Shown: positions 26,504-34,694 of the stretch, piece by piece | Position numbering within the stretch: position 1 is the first letter of the stretch | Layout of the letters: each line of letters begins with the position of its first letter | Source of the DNA: Formivibrio citricus | GTDB taxonomy: Bacteria > Pseudomonadota > Gammaproteobacteria > Burkholderiales > Chitinibacteraceae | NCBI RefSeq assembly: GCF_900115065.1 | Contig: NZ_FOVE01000001.1 | Span: 186,001-250,000, forward strand | Direction: 5' to 3' | DNA length: 64,000 nt | Translations under genes and position numbers: made by a program | Notes under the pieces: generated by a model | The model's input: the letters and a program-made list of their open reading frames with translations, nothing else | Told to the model about the DNA's origin: nothing | Database searches by the model: none

Positions 26504-27682
26504 TTATTTTGCGGTTTTGTGGGAGTTCCCTCCCAAGGCAAAAAGCGCGGCAACGCCAGCCACGAGCCCCCAGAATGCCGGACCGATACCGAACAGGGTC
26601 AGGCCCGAGGCTGTGACCACGAAGGTGATCAGGGCAGGTTCGCGCTGGTTTTCCTCGCGCAGCGCCATGGTCAGGCCGTTGCCTATGGTGCCGAGCAAGG
26701 CGAAACCGGCGATGGCGAAGATCAGTTCGCGCGGGAATACGGCCAGCAGCCCGCCTACGGCCGCGCCCAGTATGCCGAGCAAGAGATAGAACACGCCGGC
26801 AACGATGCTGGCGTGATAACGCTTGGCAGGATCTTCGTGGGCATCCTTGCCCATGCAGATGGCGGCGGTGATCGCAGCGAGGTTCACGGCAAAGCAGCCG
26901 AAGGGTGCGAGCAGCAGATTGACGAGGCCAGTCCAGCCGATGATCGGAGAGAGAGGCGGCGTGTAACCGGCAGAGCGCAAGACGGCGACGCCGGGGATGT
27001 TCTGCGAAGCCATGGTCACGATAAAGAGCGGCAGGCCCACGCCGATCAGCGCGGGCATGGAAAATTCCGGCGCAATCCACACCGGAGCTGCCAGTTGCAG
27101 GCTGGCGTTGCCGAGATGCAACAAACCTTGCCAGTGCGCCAGTCCAAGCCCAAGCAGCAGCACGATCAGCATGGCGTAGCGCGGTTTGTAGCGCTTGCAG
27201 GCAAGATAGGTCAGGAACATGGGCAGAACCAGCGCCAGTGCAGTCTGCATGCTGGTGAATGCGTTCATGCCGAAACGCACCAACACGCCGGCGAGCAGGG
27301 CGGCGCAGAGCGACATCGGCACGCGGTTCATCACACGCTCGAACCAGCCGGTCAGTCCGCTCAATAGAATCAGCAAGGCCGAGAGCAGGAAACAGCCCAC
27401 TGCCACGTTCATCGAATAACCGGACAGGCTGGTGGCCAGCAATGCCGCGCCCGGCGTGGACCAGGCCGTGACGACCGGGACGCGGTAGCGCAGCGACAAG
27501 CCGATGCAGGTCAGCCCCATGGCCACTCCCAGCACGATCAGCCACGAGGCGATCTGCGCTTGCGATCCTCCGGCCGCGCGCGCGGCCTCGAAGATGATCG
27601 CTGCGGAACTGGTGTAGCCGACCAGAACGGTGACGAAGCCGGCGGTGAGGGCGGAAAGCGAGATGTTGCGGGTTGGTGGCAT
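26504..27682 (-). CDS. benE: BenE-family benzoate/H+ symporter-like transporter
   Basis: A 392-residue inner-membrane protein with about 12 hydrophobic segments. Family features are the N-terminal LSALTAGFVTVLVGYTSSAA, VTAWSTPGAALLATS, and the later MASQNIPGVAVLRSAGY and PFGCFAVNLAAITAAICMGK. BenE proteins import aromatic acids such as benzoate. No benzoate catabolic gene lies nearby, so the true substrate here is open. It is last in a minus-strand run from ribF, 7 bp after a secreted-protein gene. Confidence 0.88.
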   Translation of the reverse strand: MPPTRNISLSALTAGFVTVLVGYTSSAAIIFEAARAAGGSQAQIASWLIVLGVAMGLTCIGLSLRYRVPVVTAWSTPGAALLATSLSGYSMNVAVGCFLLSALLILLSGLTGWFERVMNRVPMSLCAALLAGVLVRFGMNAFTSMQTALALVLPMFLTYLACKRYKPRYAMLIVLLLGLGLAHWQGLLHLGNASLQLAAPVWIAPEFSMPALIGVGLPLFIVTMASQNIPGVAVLRSAGYTPPLSPIIGWTGLVNLLLAPFGCFAVNLAAITAAICMGKDAHEDPAKRYHASIVAGVFYLLLGILGAAVGGLLAVFPRELIFAIAGFALLGTIGNGLTMALREENQREPALITFVVTASGLTLFGIGPAFWGLVAGVAALFALGGNSHKTAK

Positions 27683-27689
27683 GGGGCGC

Positions 27690-28256
27690 TCAAAGGGAAG
27701 GCTGGATGTTCTTTTTCAGCCGCAGGAGTTCTTCTTCGGCGATTTTCCTGACAAAAGGTTCTTTCGACTGCAGCGCCTTGAGAATGACGGGCAAAGCGGG
27801 TTTCAGCTTCACGTCGAGCGGTTCCGGCGGGGAAATGTGAACGCTCGTGTCCCGGAACGGCCAGTCGACGGTTTGCTGCGGTAGCGGTGCATTGTTCGGG
27901 TCTATGACCAGCACCCGGGTGATGTATCCCGCCGCGCTGATCGAGATGGCGACACGGGTCGAAAACAGGCCGCCGCGTGTCTCAAGTTTTGGCACGTTGA
28001 AAGCGCCTTGCTGATCGGTGCGAGCCGATGCCGTGATGGCCCGGTGTCCTGAGCCATCCGGCAGGGGGGTGTCATGGCGGGTCCACTTGATTTTTATGGT
28101 TGCGTTGGCAAGCGGAACCCCTGTTTCGGCATCGGCGACTTGGCCGTGGTAAGGCCCCGGAAAAGGCAGCGGGCGGAGCATTGCCATCAGGTCGGCTTGG
28201 GCCAGAGACGGAATGGCAAGAATAAACCAGGCCAGAATGGCGGCCGTTTTTGTCAT
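27690..28256 (-). CDS. Secreted protein with carboxypeptidase-regulatory-like domain
   Basis: A 188-residue hypothetical protein. A signal peptide is likely (MTKTAAILAWFILAIPSLAQ, cleavage around AQA). Residues about 35-130 (GQVADAETGVPLANATIKIK, TDQQGAFNVPKLET, SISAAGYITRV) read as a transthyretin/CarboxypepD-reg-like beta-sandwich. The C-terminal third is helical and charged (LQSKEPFVRKIAEEEL). It lies 7 bp after ispH and 7 bp before benE in one run. Function unknown. Confidence 0.68.
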   Translation of the reverse strand: MTKTAAILAWFILAIPSLAQADLMAMLRPLPFPGPYHGQVADAETGVPLANATIKIKWTRHDTPLPDGSGHRAITASARTDQQGAFNVPKLETRGGLFSTRVAISISAAGYITRVLVIDPNNAPLPQQTVDWPFRDTSVHISPPEPLDVKLKPALPVILKALQSKEPFVRKIAEEELLRLKKNIQPSL

Positions 28257-28263
28257 GGGATGC

Positions 28264-29190
28264 TCAGTTCAGCCCTTTGGGCAGGGTGAAAACCACGTTT
28301 TCTTCGATGCCTTCCATGGCGCAGACGTCGCTGACGCCATACTCCCTGATGCGGGCAACGACGCGCTCGACGAGCACTTCGGGTGCCGATGCGCCGGCCG
28401 TGATGCCGACCCGCTTTTTGCCGGTAAACCATTCTGGTTTGAGGCCGGTTTCGTTGTCGACCATCCAGGCATCCACCCCAAGGCTTGCGGCGACCTCGCG
28501 CAGGCGGTTCGAGTTGGAACTGTTCGGCGATCCGACCACGATCACGACGTCGACTTCACGGGCGAGCTGCTTCACGGCGTCCTGCCGGTTCTGCGTAGCG
28601 TAGCAGATGTCGTCCTTTTTCGGGCCGACGATGGCAGGGAAGCGTTTTTTTAGGGCTTCGGTCACGATGCGGGTATCGTCGACCGACAACGTGGTCTGCG
28701 TGACCCACGCCAGTTTGTCCGGGTTGACGACAGCCAATTTTTCCACGTCGGCGACGTTTTCCACCAGAAGCATTCCTCCGGGCGCTTGGCCCATGGTGCC
28801 TTCGACTTCCGGGTGGCCCTTGTGGCCGATCATCACGATTTCATAACCCTGGTCGCGCAGGCGCATGACTTCCATGTGCACCTTGGTGACGAGCGGGCAG
28901 GTAGCGTCGAACACGGTCAGGCCGCGTGCTTCGGCTTCCTGGCGCACGGCCTGCGAAACGCCGTGGGCCGAGAAAATGACCGTGGCGCCCGCAGGAATGT
29001 CGTCGAGCTCCTCGACAAAGATCGCGCCTTTGGCCTTGAGCGTTTCGATCACGTACTTGTTGTGCACGACTTCGTGGCGCACGTAGATCGGCGCCCCGAA
29101 TTTCTCCAGCGCCTTTTCGACGATGGCGATGGCACGGTCCACGCCGGCACAGAAGCCGCGTGGCGTGGCGAGCAGGATTTTGCGTGTCAT
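28264..29190 (-). CDS. ispH: 4-hydroxy-3-methylbut-2-enyl diphosphate reductase
   Basis: A 308-residue Fe-S enzyme making IPP and DMAPP in the last step of the MEP isoprenoid pathway. Cluster cysteines are visible in [24 protein letters not shown] and [28 protein letters not shown] and the [11 protein letters not shown] stretch are substrate-site motifs. It overlaps lspA by 4 bp. The usual fkpB between lspA and ispH in enterics is absent. Confidence 0.97.
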   Translation of the reverse strand: MTRKILLATPRGFCAGVDRAIAIVEKALEKFGAPIYVRHEVVHNKYVIETLKAKGAIFVEELDDIPAGATVIFSAHGVSQAVRQEAEARGLTVFDATCPLVTKVHMEVMRLRDQGYEIVMIGHKGHPEVEGTMGQAPGGMLLVENVADVEKLAVVNPDKLAWVTQTTLSVDDTRIVTEALKKRFPAIVGPKKDDICYATQNRQDAVKQLAREVDVVIVVGSPNSSNSNRLREVAASLGVDAWMVDNETGLKPEWFTGKKRVGITAGASAPEVLVERVVARIREYGVSDVCAMEGIEENVVFTLPKGLN

Positions 29191-29657
29191 GCCGGTTCCT
29201 TCTTGCGCTCAAAAAAGCCGTCGAACAGCATCAGGCCGACGCCGATGCAGATGGCCGAATCGGCGATGTTGAACGCCGGGTAATACCAGCTCTGGTAGTG
29301 GATCTGGATGAAATCGACCACATGGCCGTAGAGAATGCGGTCGATCACGTTGCCGATGGCTCCGCCCAGAATGAGCGAGAGCTGCAGGCAGAAACGCGAC
29401 TCGGCCAAGTGTTTTTTCAGCATGTAGACGATGCCGGCTGAGACGCCCAGTGCTAGCGCGGTAAAGAAATGGCGCTGCCAGCCGCCGGCATCGGCTAGAA
29501 AGGAAAATGCCGCGCCGGGGTTGTAGGCCAGTGTCAGGTTGAAGAAGCCGGGAATCACGGCCAACCGTTCGCCATAGGCCAGGCTGGCGAGGATTGCCTG
29601 CTTGCTGGCCTGATCCAGAACGATCACGACCAGCGCCAGCGCCAGCCACTTACGCAT
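29187..29657 (-). CDS. lspA: Lipoprotein signal peptidase II
   Basis: A 156-residue four-helix inner-membrane aspartyl protease that cleaves prolipoproteins. The catalytic Asp residues sit in [19 protein letters not shown] and [22 protein letters not shown] is also conserved. It overlaps ileS upstream by 8 bp and ispH downstream by 4 bp. Confidence 0.97.
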   Translation of the reverse strand: MRKWLALALVVIVLDQASKQAILASLAYGERLAVIPGFFNLTLAYNPGAAFSFLADAGGWQRHFFTALALGVSAGIVYMLKKHLAESRFCLQLSLILGGAIGNVIDRILYGHVVDFIQIHYQSWYYPAFNIADSAICIGVGLMLFDGFFERKKEPA

Positions 29658-32511
29658 GGGCGCGTACCTCGCCGTTGCCGGTTACGTTTTCCACGCAGCG
29701 TCCGCACAGCGCCGGATGTTCGGCATGGCTGCCCACGTCGTCGCGGTAGTGCCAGCAGCGGTCGCACTTCTGCGCCGCGGAAGGTGAAACGCCGATGGCG
29801 AGTTCGTTGCCTACGGTCACGCTGACCTTCGAGGTGATCATCACGAACTTGAGATCGTCGCCGACCATGGCAAGTTCCGCTGCCACTTCGGCCGGTGCCG
29901 TGATGGCGACTTCGGCCTGCAGGCTGGAGCCAAGCTTGCTATCGGCGCGCTGCACTTCGATTTCCTTCTGCACGACGGCGCGCACTTCGCGGATCGCGGC
30001 AAACGACTTGGCGAGCGCTTCGGCATCGGCGATGGCGGGAACAGCATGCCAGCGGCCAAGGAAGACGTTCTCCGTGTTGCCGAGTACTTCGGAGGCTTCA
30101 TGCGCGGTGAACGACAGGATCGGAGCCAGGAGGCGTACCAATGTCTGCGTGATGTGCCAGAGCGCGGTCTGTGCCGAGCGACGGGCGGCGGAATCGGCTT
30201 GGGTCGTGTACAGGCGATCCTTGATGATGTCGAGGTAGAACGCGCCGAGTTCGTCCGCGCAGAAGGCGTGGATTTCCTGCACAGCGCTGTGGAACTCGTA
30301 CTTGTCGTAGAGCGCGGTGACGTTTTGCTGGAAGGTTGCCAGTTGCGCCAGGGCGTAGCGGTCGAGTGTCAGCAGGTTTTCGACCGGCAAGGCGTTCTTG
30401 CCGGCATCGAAGTCCGACAGGTTGGCGAGCAGGAAGCGCAAGGTGTTGCGGATGCGGCGGTAGGCATCGGTGGTGCGCTTCAGGATTTCCTTGGAGATGC
30501 ACAACTCGCCCGAGTAATCGGTCGAGGCCGTCCACAGGCGCAGCATGTCCGCGCCCATTTCGCCGATGACTTCCTGCGGAACGATCACGTTGCCCTTGGA
30601 CTTGGACATCTTGTGGCCGTTGCCATCGACGACGAAGCCATGGGTCAGCAACTGGTCGTAGGGTGCGCGGCCCTGCGTGGCGCAACCGGTCAGAAGCGAG
30701 GACTGGAACCAGCCGCGGTGCTGGTCGGAGCCCTCAAGATACAGGTCGGCCGGCCACTTCAGGCCGCGCGCCTTGACCACTGCAAAGTGTGTCGAGCCGG
30801 AATCGAACCAGACGTCGAGCGTATCTTTCAGCTTTTCATAGTGTTCGGCTTCGGCGCCCAGGAGTTCGGCGGCGTCGAGCTTGAACCAGGCTTCGATGCC
30901 TTCCTTCTCGATGCGTTGCGCGACCTGTTCGAACAGCTTGAGCGAATCGGGATGCGGCTCGCCGCTGATCTTGTGGACGAACAGGCACATCGGCACGCCC
31001 CAATTGCGCTGGCGCGATACGCACCAGTCCGGACGATTGCCGATCATGGCCTCCAGGCGCGCGCGGCCCCAAGCCGGGAAGAACTGCGTATCCTCGACCG
31101 CCTTGTTGGCCTGCTCGCGCAGGGTCTTGCCGGAGTGGTTCTGGTGATCCATGCCGACGAACCACTGGCTGGTGGCGCGGAAGATGATCGGGGTCTTGTG
31201 GCGCCAGCAGTGCGGGTAGCTGTGCAGCAGTTTTTCATTGGCGAGCAGCGCGCCGTTGGCTTCGAGCGTTTCCAGAACCAGCGGGTTGGCTTCCCAGACG
31301 CTCTTGCCGGCGAACAGCTCGACATTGGGCAGGAAACGGCCGTCGTTGCCGACCGGGTTGTCGGTGGGCAGGTGGTAGCGCATGCCAACGTGGTAGTCGT
31401 CCAGACCGTGTGCCGGTGCGGTGTGAACCATGCCGGTACCAGCGTCGGTGGTGACGTGCTCGCCGAGGATCACCGGCACTTGGCGGTTGTAGAACGGGTG
31501 CTGCAGCTTGAGGTGTTCGAGATGCGCACCCTTGGTCTGGGCGATGACTTCGTTGGCGTCGATGCCGTAGCGCTTGAGCGCGGCTTCGGCCAAGTCGCGT
31601 GCCAGAACCAGCAATCCCTTCTCGGTCGCGATCAGGTCGTAAGTCAGGTCCGGATGGATACACACGGCCTGGTTGGCCGGAAGCGTCCACGGCGTGGTGG
31701 TCCAGATGACGGCGTAGGCTGCCTGGTCGCCCAGTGCGACACCGCCAAAAGCCTTGGCAAGTACGTCCATGTCGACCACACGGAAGCCGACGTCGATCGC
31801 GGGTGAAGTCTTGTCTTCATACTCGACTTCAGCCTCGGCCAGGGCAGAGCCGCAATCGACGCACCAGTGCACCGGTTTCTGGCCGCGTACCAGATAGCCG
31901 TTGGCGTGGATCTGGCCCAGCGTGCGCACGATATCCGCTTCGGTCTTGAAATCCATGGTGAGGTACGGGTTGTCCCAGTCGCCGAGTACACCCAAACGGA
32001 TGAAGTCTTCCTTCTGGCGCGCGATCTGGATCGCGGCGTAATCGCGGCACAGCTCGCGGATGAACGAAGCCGGCAGGTGCGTGGCCTTGGGGTCAAGGCC
32101 ATTGGCCTTGCGGTATTCGACGATACGCGCATGGATGGTCGGGCTGTCGGCAACGGCCTGTTTGTCGCCCTTTACGAGTTTTTCGATCTGGTGCTCGATC
32201 GGCAGGCCGTGGCAGTCCCAGCCGGGAATGTAGGGGGCATCGAAACCGGACAGCGATTTCGACTTGATGATGATGTCTTTCAGGATCTTGTTGACCGCGT
32301 GACCGATGTGGATCTTGCCGTTGGCGTAGGGCGGGCCGTCATGCAGCAGGAAGGCCGGGCGACCTTCTGCCTTGGCCTTGGCGCGCAATTGTCCGTAAAT
32401 ATCCTCGTCCTGCCATTTTTTCAGGAAACCCGGCTCGCGCTTGGCGAGATCGCCGCGCATGGGGAAGGGGGTGTCGAGCAGGTTGACAGGGTATTTGCTG
32501 GCTTCGGACAT
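29650..32511 (-). CDS. ileS: Isoleucyl-tRNA synthetase
   Basis: A 953-residue class I synthetase. The HIGH motif is in [12 protein letters not shown] and KMSKS in [10 protein letters not shown]. The editing domain ([29 protein letters not shown]) and the C-terminal zinc site ([12 protein letters not shown], then LCGRCVENV) are present. ATG 32511 follows a gagaag ribosome site. It is part of the conserved ribF-ileS-lspA-ispH block; it starts 23 bp after ribF. Confidence 0.97.
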   Translation of the reverse strand: MSEASKYPVNLLDTPFPMRGDLAKREPGFLKKWQDEDIYGQLRAKAKAEGRPAFLLHDGPPYANGKIHIGHAVNKILKDIIIKSKSLSGFDAPYIPGWDCHGLPIEHQIEKLVKGDKQAVADSPTIHARIVEYRKANGLDPKATHLPASFIRELCRDYAAIQIARQKEDFIRLGVLGDWDNPYLTMDFKTEADIVRTLGQIHANGYLVRGQKPVHWCVDCGSALAEAEVEYEDKTSPAIDVGFRVVDMDVLAKAFGGVALGDQAAYAVIWTTTPWTLPANQAVCIHPDLTYDLIATEKGLLVLARDLAEAALKRYGIDANEVIAQTKGAHLEHLKLQHPFYNRQVPVILGEHVTTDAGTGMVHTAPAHGLDDYHVGMRYHLPTDNPVGNDGRFLPNVELFAGKSVWEANPLVLETLEANGALLANEKLLHSYPHCWRHKTPIIFRATSQWFVGMDHQNHSGKTLREQANKAVEDTQFFPAWGRARLEAMIGNRPDWCVSRQRNWGVPMCLFVHKISGEPHPDSLKLFEQVAQRIEKEGIEAWFKLDAAELLGAEAEHYEKLKDTLDVWFDSGSTHFAVVKARGLKWPADLYLEGSDQHRGWFQSSLLTGCATQGRAPYDQLLTHGFVVDGNGHKMSKSKGNVIVPQEVIGEMGADMLRLWTASTDYSGELCISKEILKRTTDAYRRIRNTLRFLLANLSDFDAGKNALPVENLLTLDRYALAQLATFQQNVTALYDKYEFHSAVQEIHAFCADELGAFYLDIIKDRLYTTQADSAARRSAQTALWHITQTLVRLLAPILSFTAHEASEVLGNTENVFLGRWHAVPAIADAEALAKSFAAIREVRAVVQKEIEVQRADSKLGSSLQAEVAITAPAEVAAELAMVGDDLKFVMITSKVSVTVGNELAIGVSPSAAQKCDRCWHYRDDVGSHAEHPALCGRCVENVTGNGEVRAHA

Positions 32512-32534
32512 GGTCTTCTCTCGTTTCTGGTGTT

Positions 32535-33455
32535 TCAGGCGCGTGCGGCATGCCACGCGCGGGCGTTGTTGCAATCAAGGGCGATCTGGGCTTTCAGACT
32601 GTCCAGATCAGGGAATTTGGCTTCGTCGCGCAGCTTGTGCAGGAAATCGACCCGCAGGTGCCGACGATAGATATTCTGGTCGAAATCGAAAATATGCACT
32701 TCCAGCACGGGAAGTGCATCCGGGTTCTCCAGCGTGGGGCGCCGGCCCAGATTGGCCACGGCCGGCAGAGGCTGGCCCAGACCATGCACCTCGGCGACGA
32801 AAATGCCGCTCAGGGGCGGGCGGTTGTGTTTCAACTGGATGTTGGCGGTAGGAAAACCGAGCCGGTGGCCGATCTGTTGGCCCTGCACCACGCGCCCCGA
32901 GATCGAATAGGGGCGTCCCAAAAGTTGCGTGGCAAGCTTGAGCTTGCCTTCGGCCAGCGCTGCACGTACTGCCGTCGACGAAACGCGCAACCCTTCGTGG
33001 GCAATCGTGGGTAGATGCTGCGTCTCGAAAACCGGGCTTTGCGCCAGTAGCGAGAAATCGCCGCTGCGCCCCGCGCCGAAACGGAAGTCGTCGCCGACCA
33101 GCACGTAGCGGGCAGCCAGTCGCTGTCCCAAAATCTCGTCGCGGAAGGTGTGGGCATTCAGTCCGGCAAAGCGAGTATTGAAAGGCTGCACGATGACGTA
33201 ATCGATGCCGGCTGCCTGCAGGTATTCAAGTTTTTCGCGCAGGCTGCTCAGCCGGGTGGGGGCATTTTCTTTGGCGAAGAATTCGCGCGGGTGGGGCTCG
33301 AAAGTCAGCACCGCAGTGCAAAGCGAACGGGTGGCGGCAACGGACTTCAGTTCGGCCAGAATAGCGGCGTGCCCGCAGTGCAGACCATCGAAATTGCCGA
33401 TCGTCAGGGCACAGGGGGGCAAGGAGGCGGCAAAAAGGCCGCGGATAACGCGCAT
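32535..33455 (-). CDS. ribF: Bifunctional riboflavin kinase / FAD synthetase
   Basis: A 306-residue enzyme converting riboflavin to FMN and FAD. The N-terminal nucleotidyltransferase has [16 protein letters not shown] (in place of the usual G-x-H). The C-terminal kinase has [20 protein letters not shown] and GIFVAEV. The frame remains open far upstream (to 34490), but that stretch is antisense to gluQ. The family start MRVIRGL is at 33455. It is divergent from gluQ. Confidence 0.95.
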   Translation of the reverse strand: MRVIRGLFAASLPPCALTIGNFDGLHCGHAAILAELKSVAATRSLCTAVLTFEPHPREFFAKENAPTRLSSLREKLEYLQAAGIDYVIVQPFNTRFAGLNAHTFRDEILGQRLAARYVLVGDDFRFGAGRSGDFSLLAQSPVFETQHLPTIAHEGLRVSSTAVRAALAEGKLKLATQLLGRPYSISGRVVQGQQIGHRLGFPTANIQLKHNRPPLSGIFVAEVHGLGQPLPAVANLGRRPTLENPDALPVLEVHIFDFDQNIYRRHLRVDFLHKLRDEAKFPDLDSLKAQIALDCNNARAWHAARA

Positions 33456-33542
33456 CGGGTCGCTGTTTCCGAAGTGGAAAAACGTCAAATTGTAGCGGCA
33501 AGGCGCTGATTTGTCAGGCGCAGGGAGCGATGGTTCAATAGA

Positions 33543-34556
33543 ATGACGAGCGAAAGAAAGTATGGGACGGTATTTATGGGCAGCGTAGTCACCGGGCAAA
33601 AAGACGGAGTGGAGGCAGATGATGCCGGCCTGACCGGACGTTTTGCGCCCAGCCCGACCGGCGATCTGCACATGGGCTCGTTGATGGCGGCAGCCGCCAG
33701 CTACCTGATGGCCAGGACGCAAGGCGGAAAGTGGCTGGTACGGATTGAGGACCTTGACCCGCCTCGTGAGATGCCGGGAGCTGCGGATCGCATCCTGTTC
33801 GATCTGGATCGCTTTGGTTTTGAATGGGATGGCCCGGTCGAGTATCAAAGCCGGCGCCATGATCGTTACCGGGCTGCCCTGGACCGTTTGGTTGCGATGG
33901 GGGAAGCCTATCCCTGCACCTGTACGCGCAAAGAAATTCAGTCGGCGGGTTTGCATGGCGTGGACGGCTTCAGGTACAGCGGCTTGTGCAGGGATGGTGT
34001 TCACCCCGACCGCCTCGCACATGCCTGGCGTTTGAAGGTGCACGATCAAGTCGTTGCCTACCGGGATGGAATCCAGGGGGAGTCGCGGCAGAATCTCTCG
34101 AAAGAAGTCGGTGATTTTGTCCTTCGGCGTGCGGACGGCTTGTGGGCTTACCAGTTGGCGGTTGTCGTCGACGATGTCGAACAAGGCGTGACGCAGGTGG
34201 TGCGAGGCGCCGATCTGCTGGATTCCACTCCCCGGCAGATGTGGTTGCAGCATTTGCTGCGGTATCCGCAACCGGATTATTTTCATATCCCTGTCATCGT
34301 CAATCCGGCAGGCGAAAAATTGAGCAAGCAAACGTTGGCGCCGGCGCTTTTGCCGGGGAGAGAGGGGTGGCAGCTCTGGCAAGCCTTGCATTTGCTGTGG
34401 CAACAGCCGCCAGAAGCGCTCAGGTATGCGGATGCGGATACGCTGTGGACTTGGGCCTTGCAGCACTGGAGCGTGAAAAAAATGCCACAAAAGCGTGCAG
34501 TTTCCGTGTCGATTGATAAAAATGGTGATTTCGAGTTTTCTGCTTGCAAAAAATAG
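33543..34556 (+). CDS. gluQ: Glutamyl-Q tRNA(Asp) synthetase
   Basis: A 337-residue GluRS paralogue lacking the anticodon-binding domain; it attaches glutamate to queuosine in tRNA-Asp. GRFAPSPTGDLHMGSLMAA is the HIGH region, CTCTRKEI supplies part of the zinc site, and EKLSKQT is the KMSKS equivalent. Residues before LTGRFAPSPTG are not conserved, so the start may be 33543 or 33576. The C-terminal tail after LALQHW is also unconserved. Confidence 0.93.
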   Translation: MTSERKYGTVFMGSVVTGQKDGVEADDAGLTGRFAPSPTGDLHMGSLMAAAASYLMARTQGGKWLVRIEDLDPPREMPGAADRILFDLDRFGFEWDGPVEYQSRRHDRYRAALDRLVAMGEAYPCTCTRKEIQSAGLHGVDGFRYSGLCRDGVHPDRLAHAWRLKVHDQVVAYRDGIQGESRQNLSKEVGDFVLRRADGLWAYQLAVVVDDVEQGVTQVVRGADLLDSTPRQMWLQHLLRYPQPDYFHIPVIVNPAGEKLSKQTLAPALLPGREGWQLWQALHLLWQQPPEALRYADADTLWTWALQHWSVKKMPQKRAVSVSIDKNGDFEFSACKK

Positions 34557-34592
34557 TCTTATTATTCGGATAATTGCGATAAATTCTGCATG

Positions 34593-34608
34593 GCAAGTTG
34601 CAACTTGC
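34593..34608. promoter_or_regulatory. Perfect 16-bp palindrome upstream of fimV
   Basis: GCAAGTTGCAACTTGC, lying 20 bp upstream of the candidate fimV -35 box; a possible regulator site. Confidence 0.35.
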
Positions 34609-34627
34609 GTAAGGGCTGCCTTGCACC

Positions 34628-34656
34628 TTGTGTCGGGATCGGCTACTTTTTATAAC
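34628..34656 (+). promoter_or_regulatory. Candidate fimV promoter
   Basis: TTGTGT (34628-34633), 17-bp spacer, TATAAC (34651-34656). It would give a leader of about 32 nt ahead of GTG 34695. Confidence 0.5.
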
Positions 34657-34694
34657 GATTAATTAAATTCGAGCGCTATTGCCGAGGGGGAATC

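Noticed and set aside
30046-31806. 586-codon plus-strand frame opposite ileS
   Set aside because: Antisense shadow of isoleucyl-tRNA synthetase caused by high-GC third positions.
33456-34490. Long N-terminal extension of ribF
   Set aside because: The extra residues are antisense to gluQ and match no RibF; the family start is at 33455.
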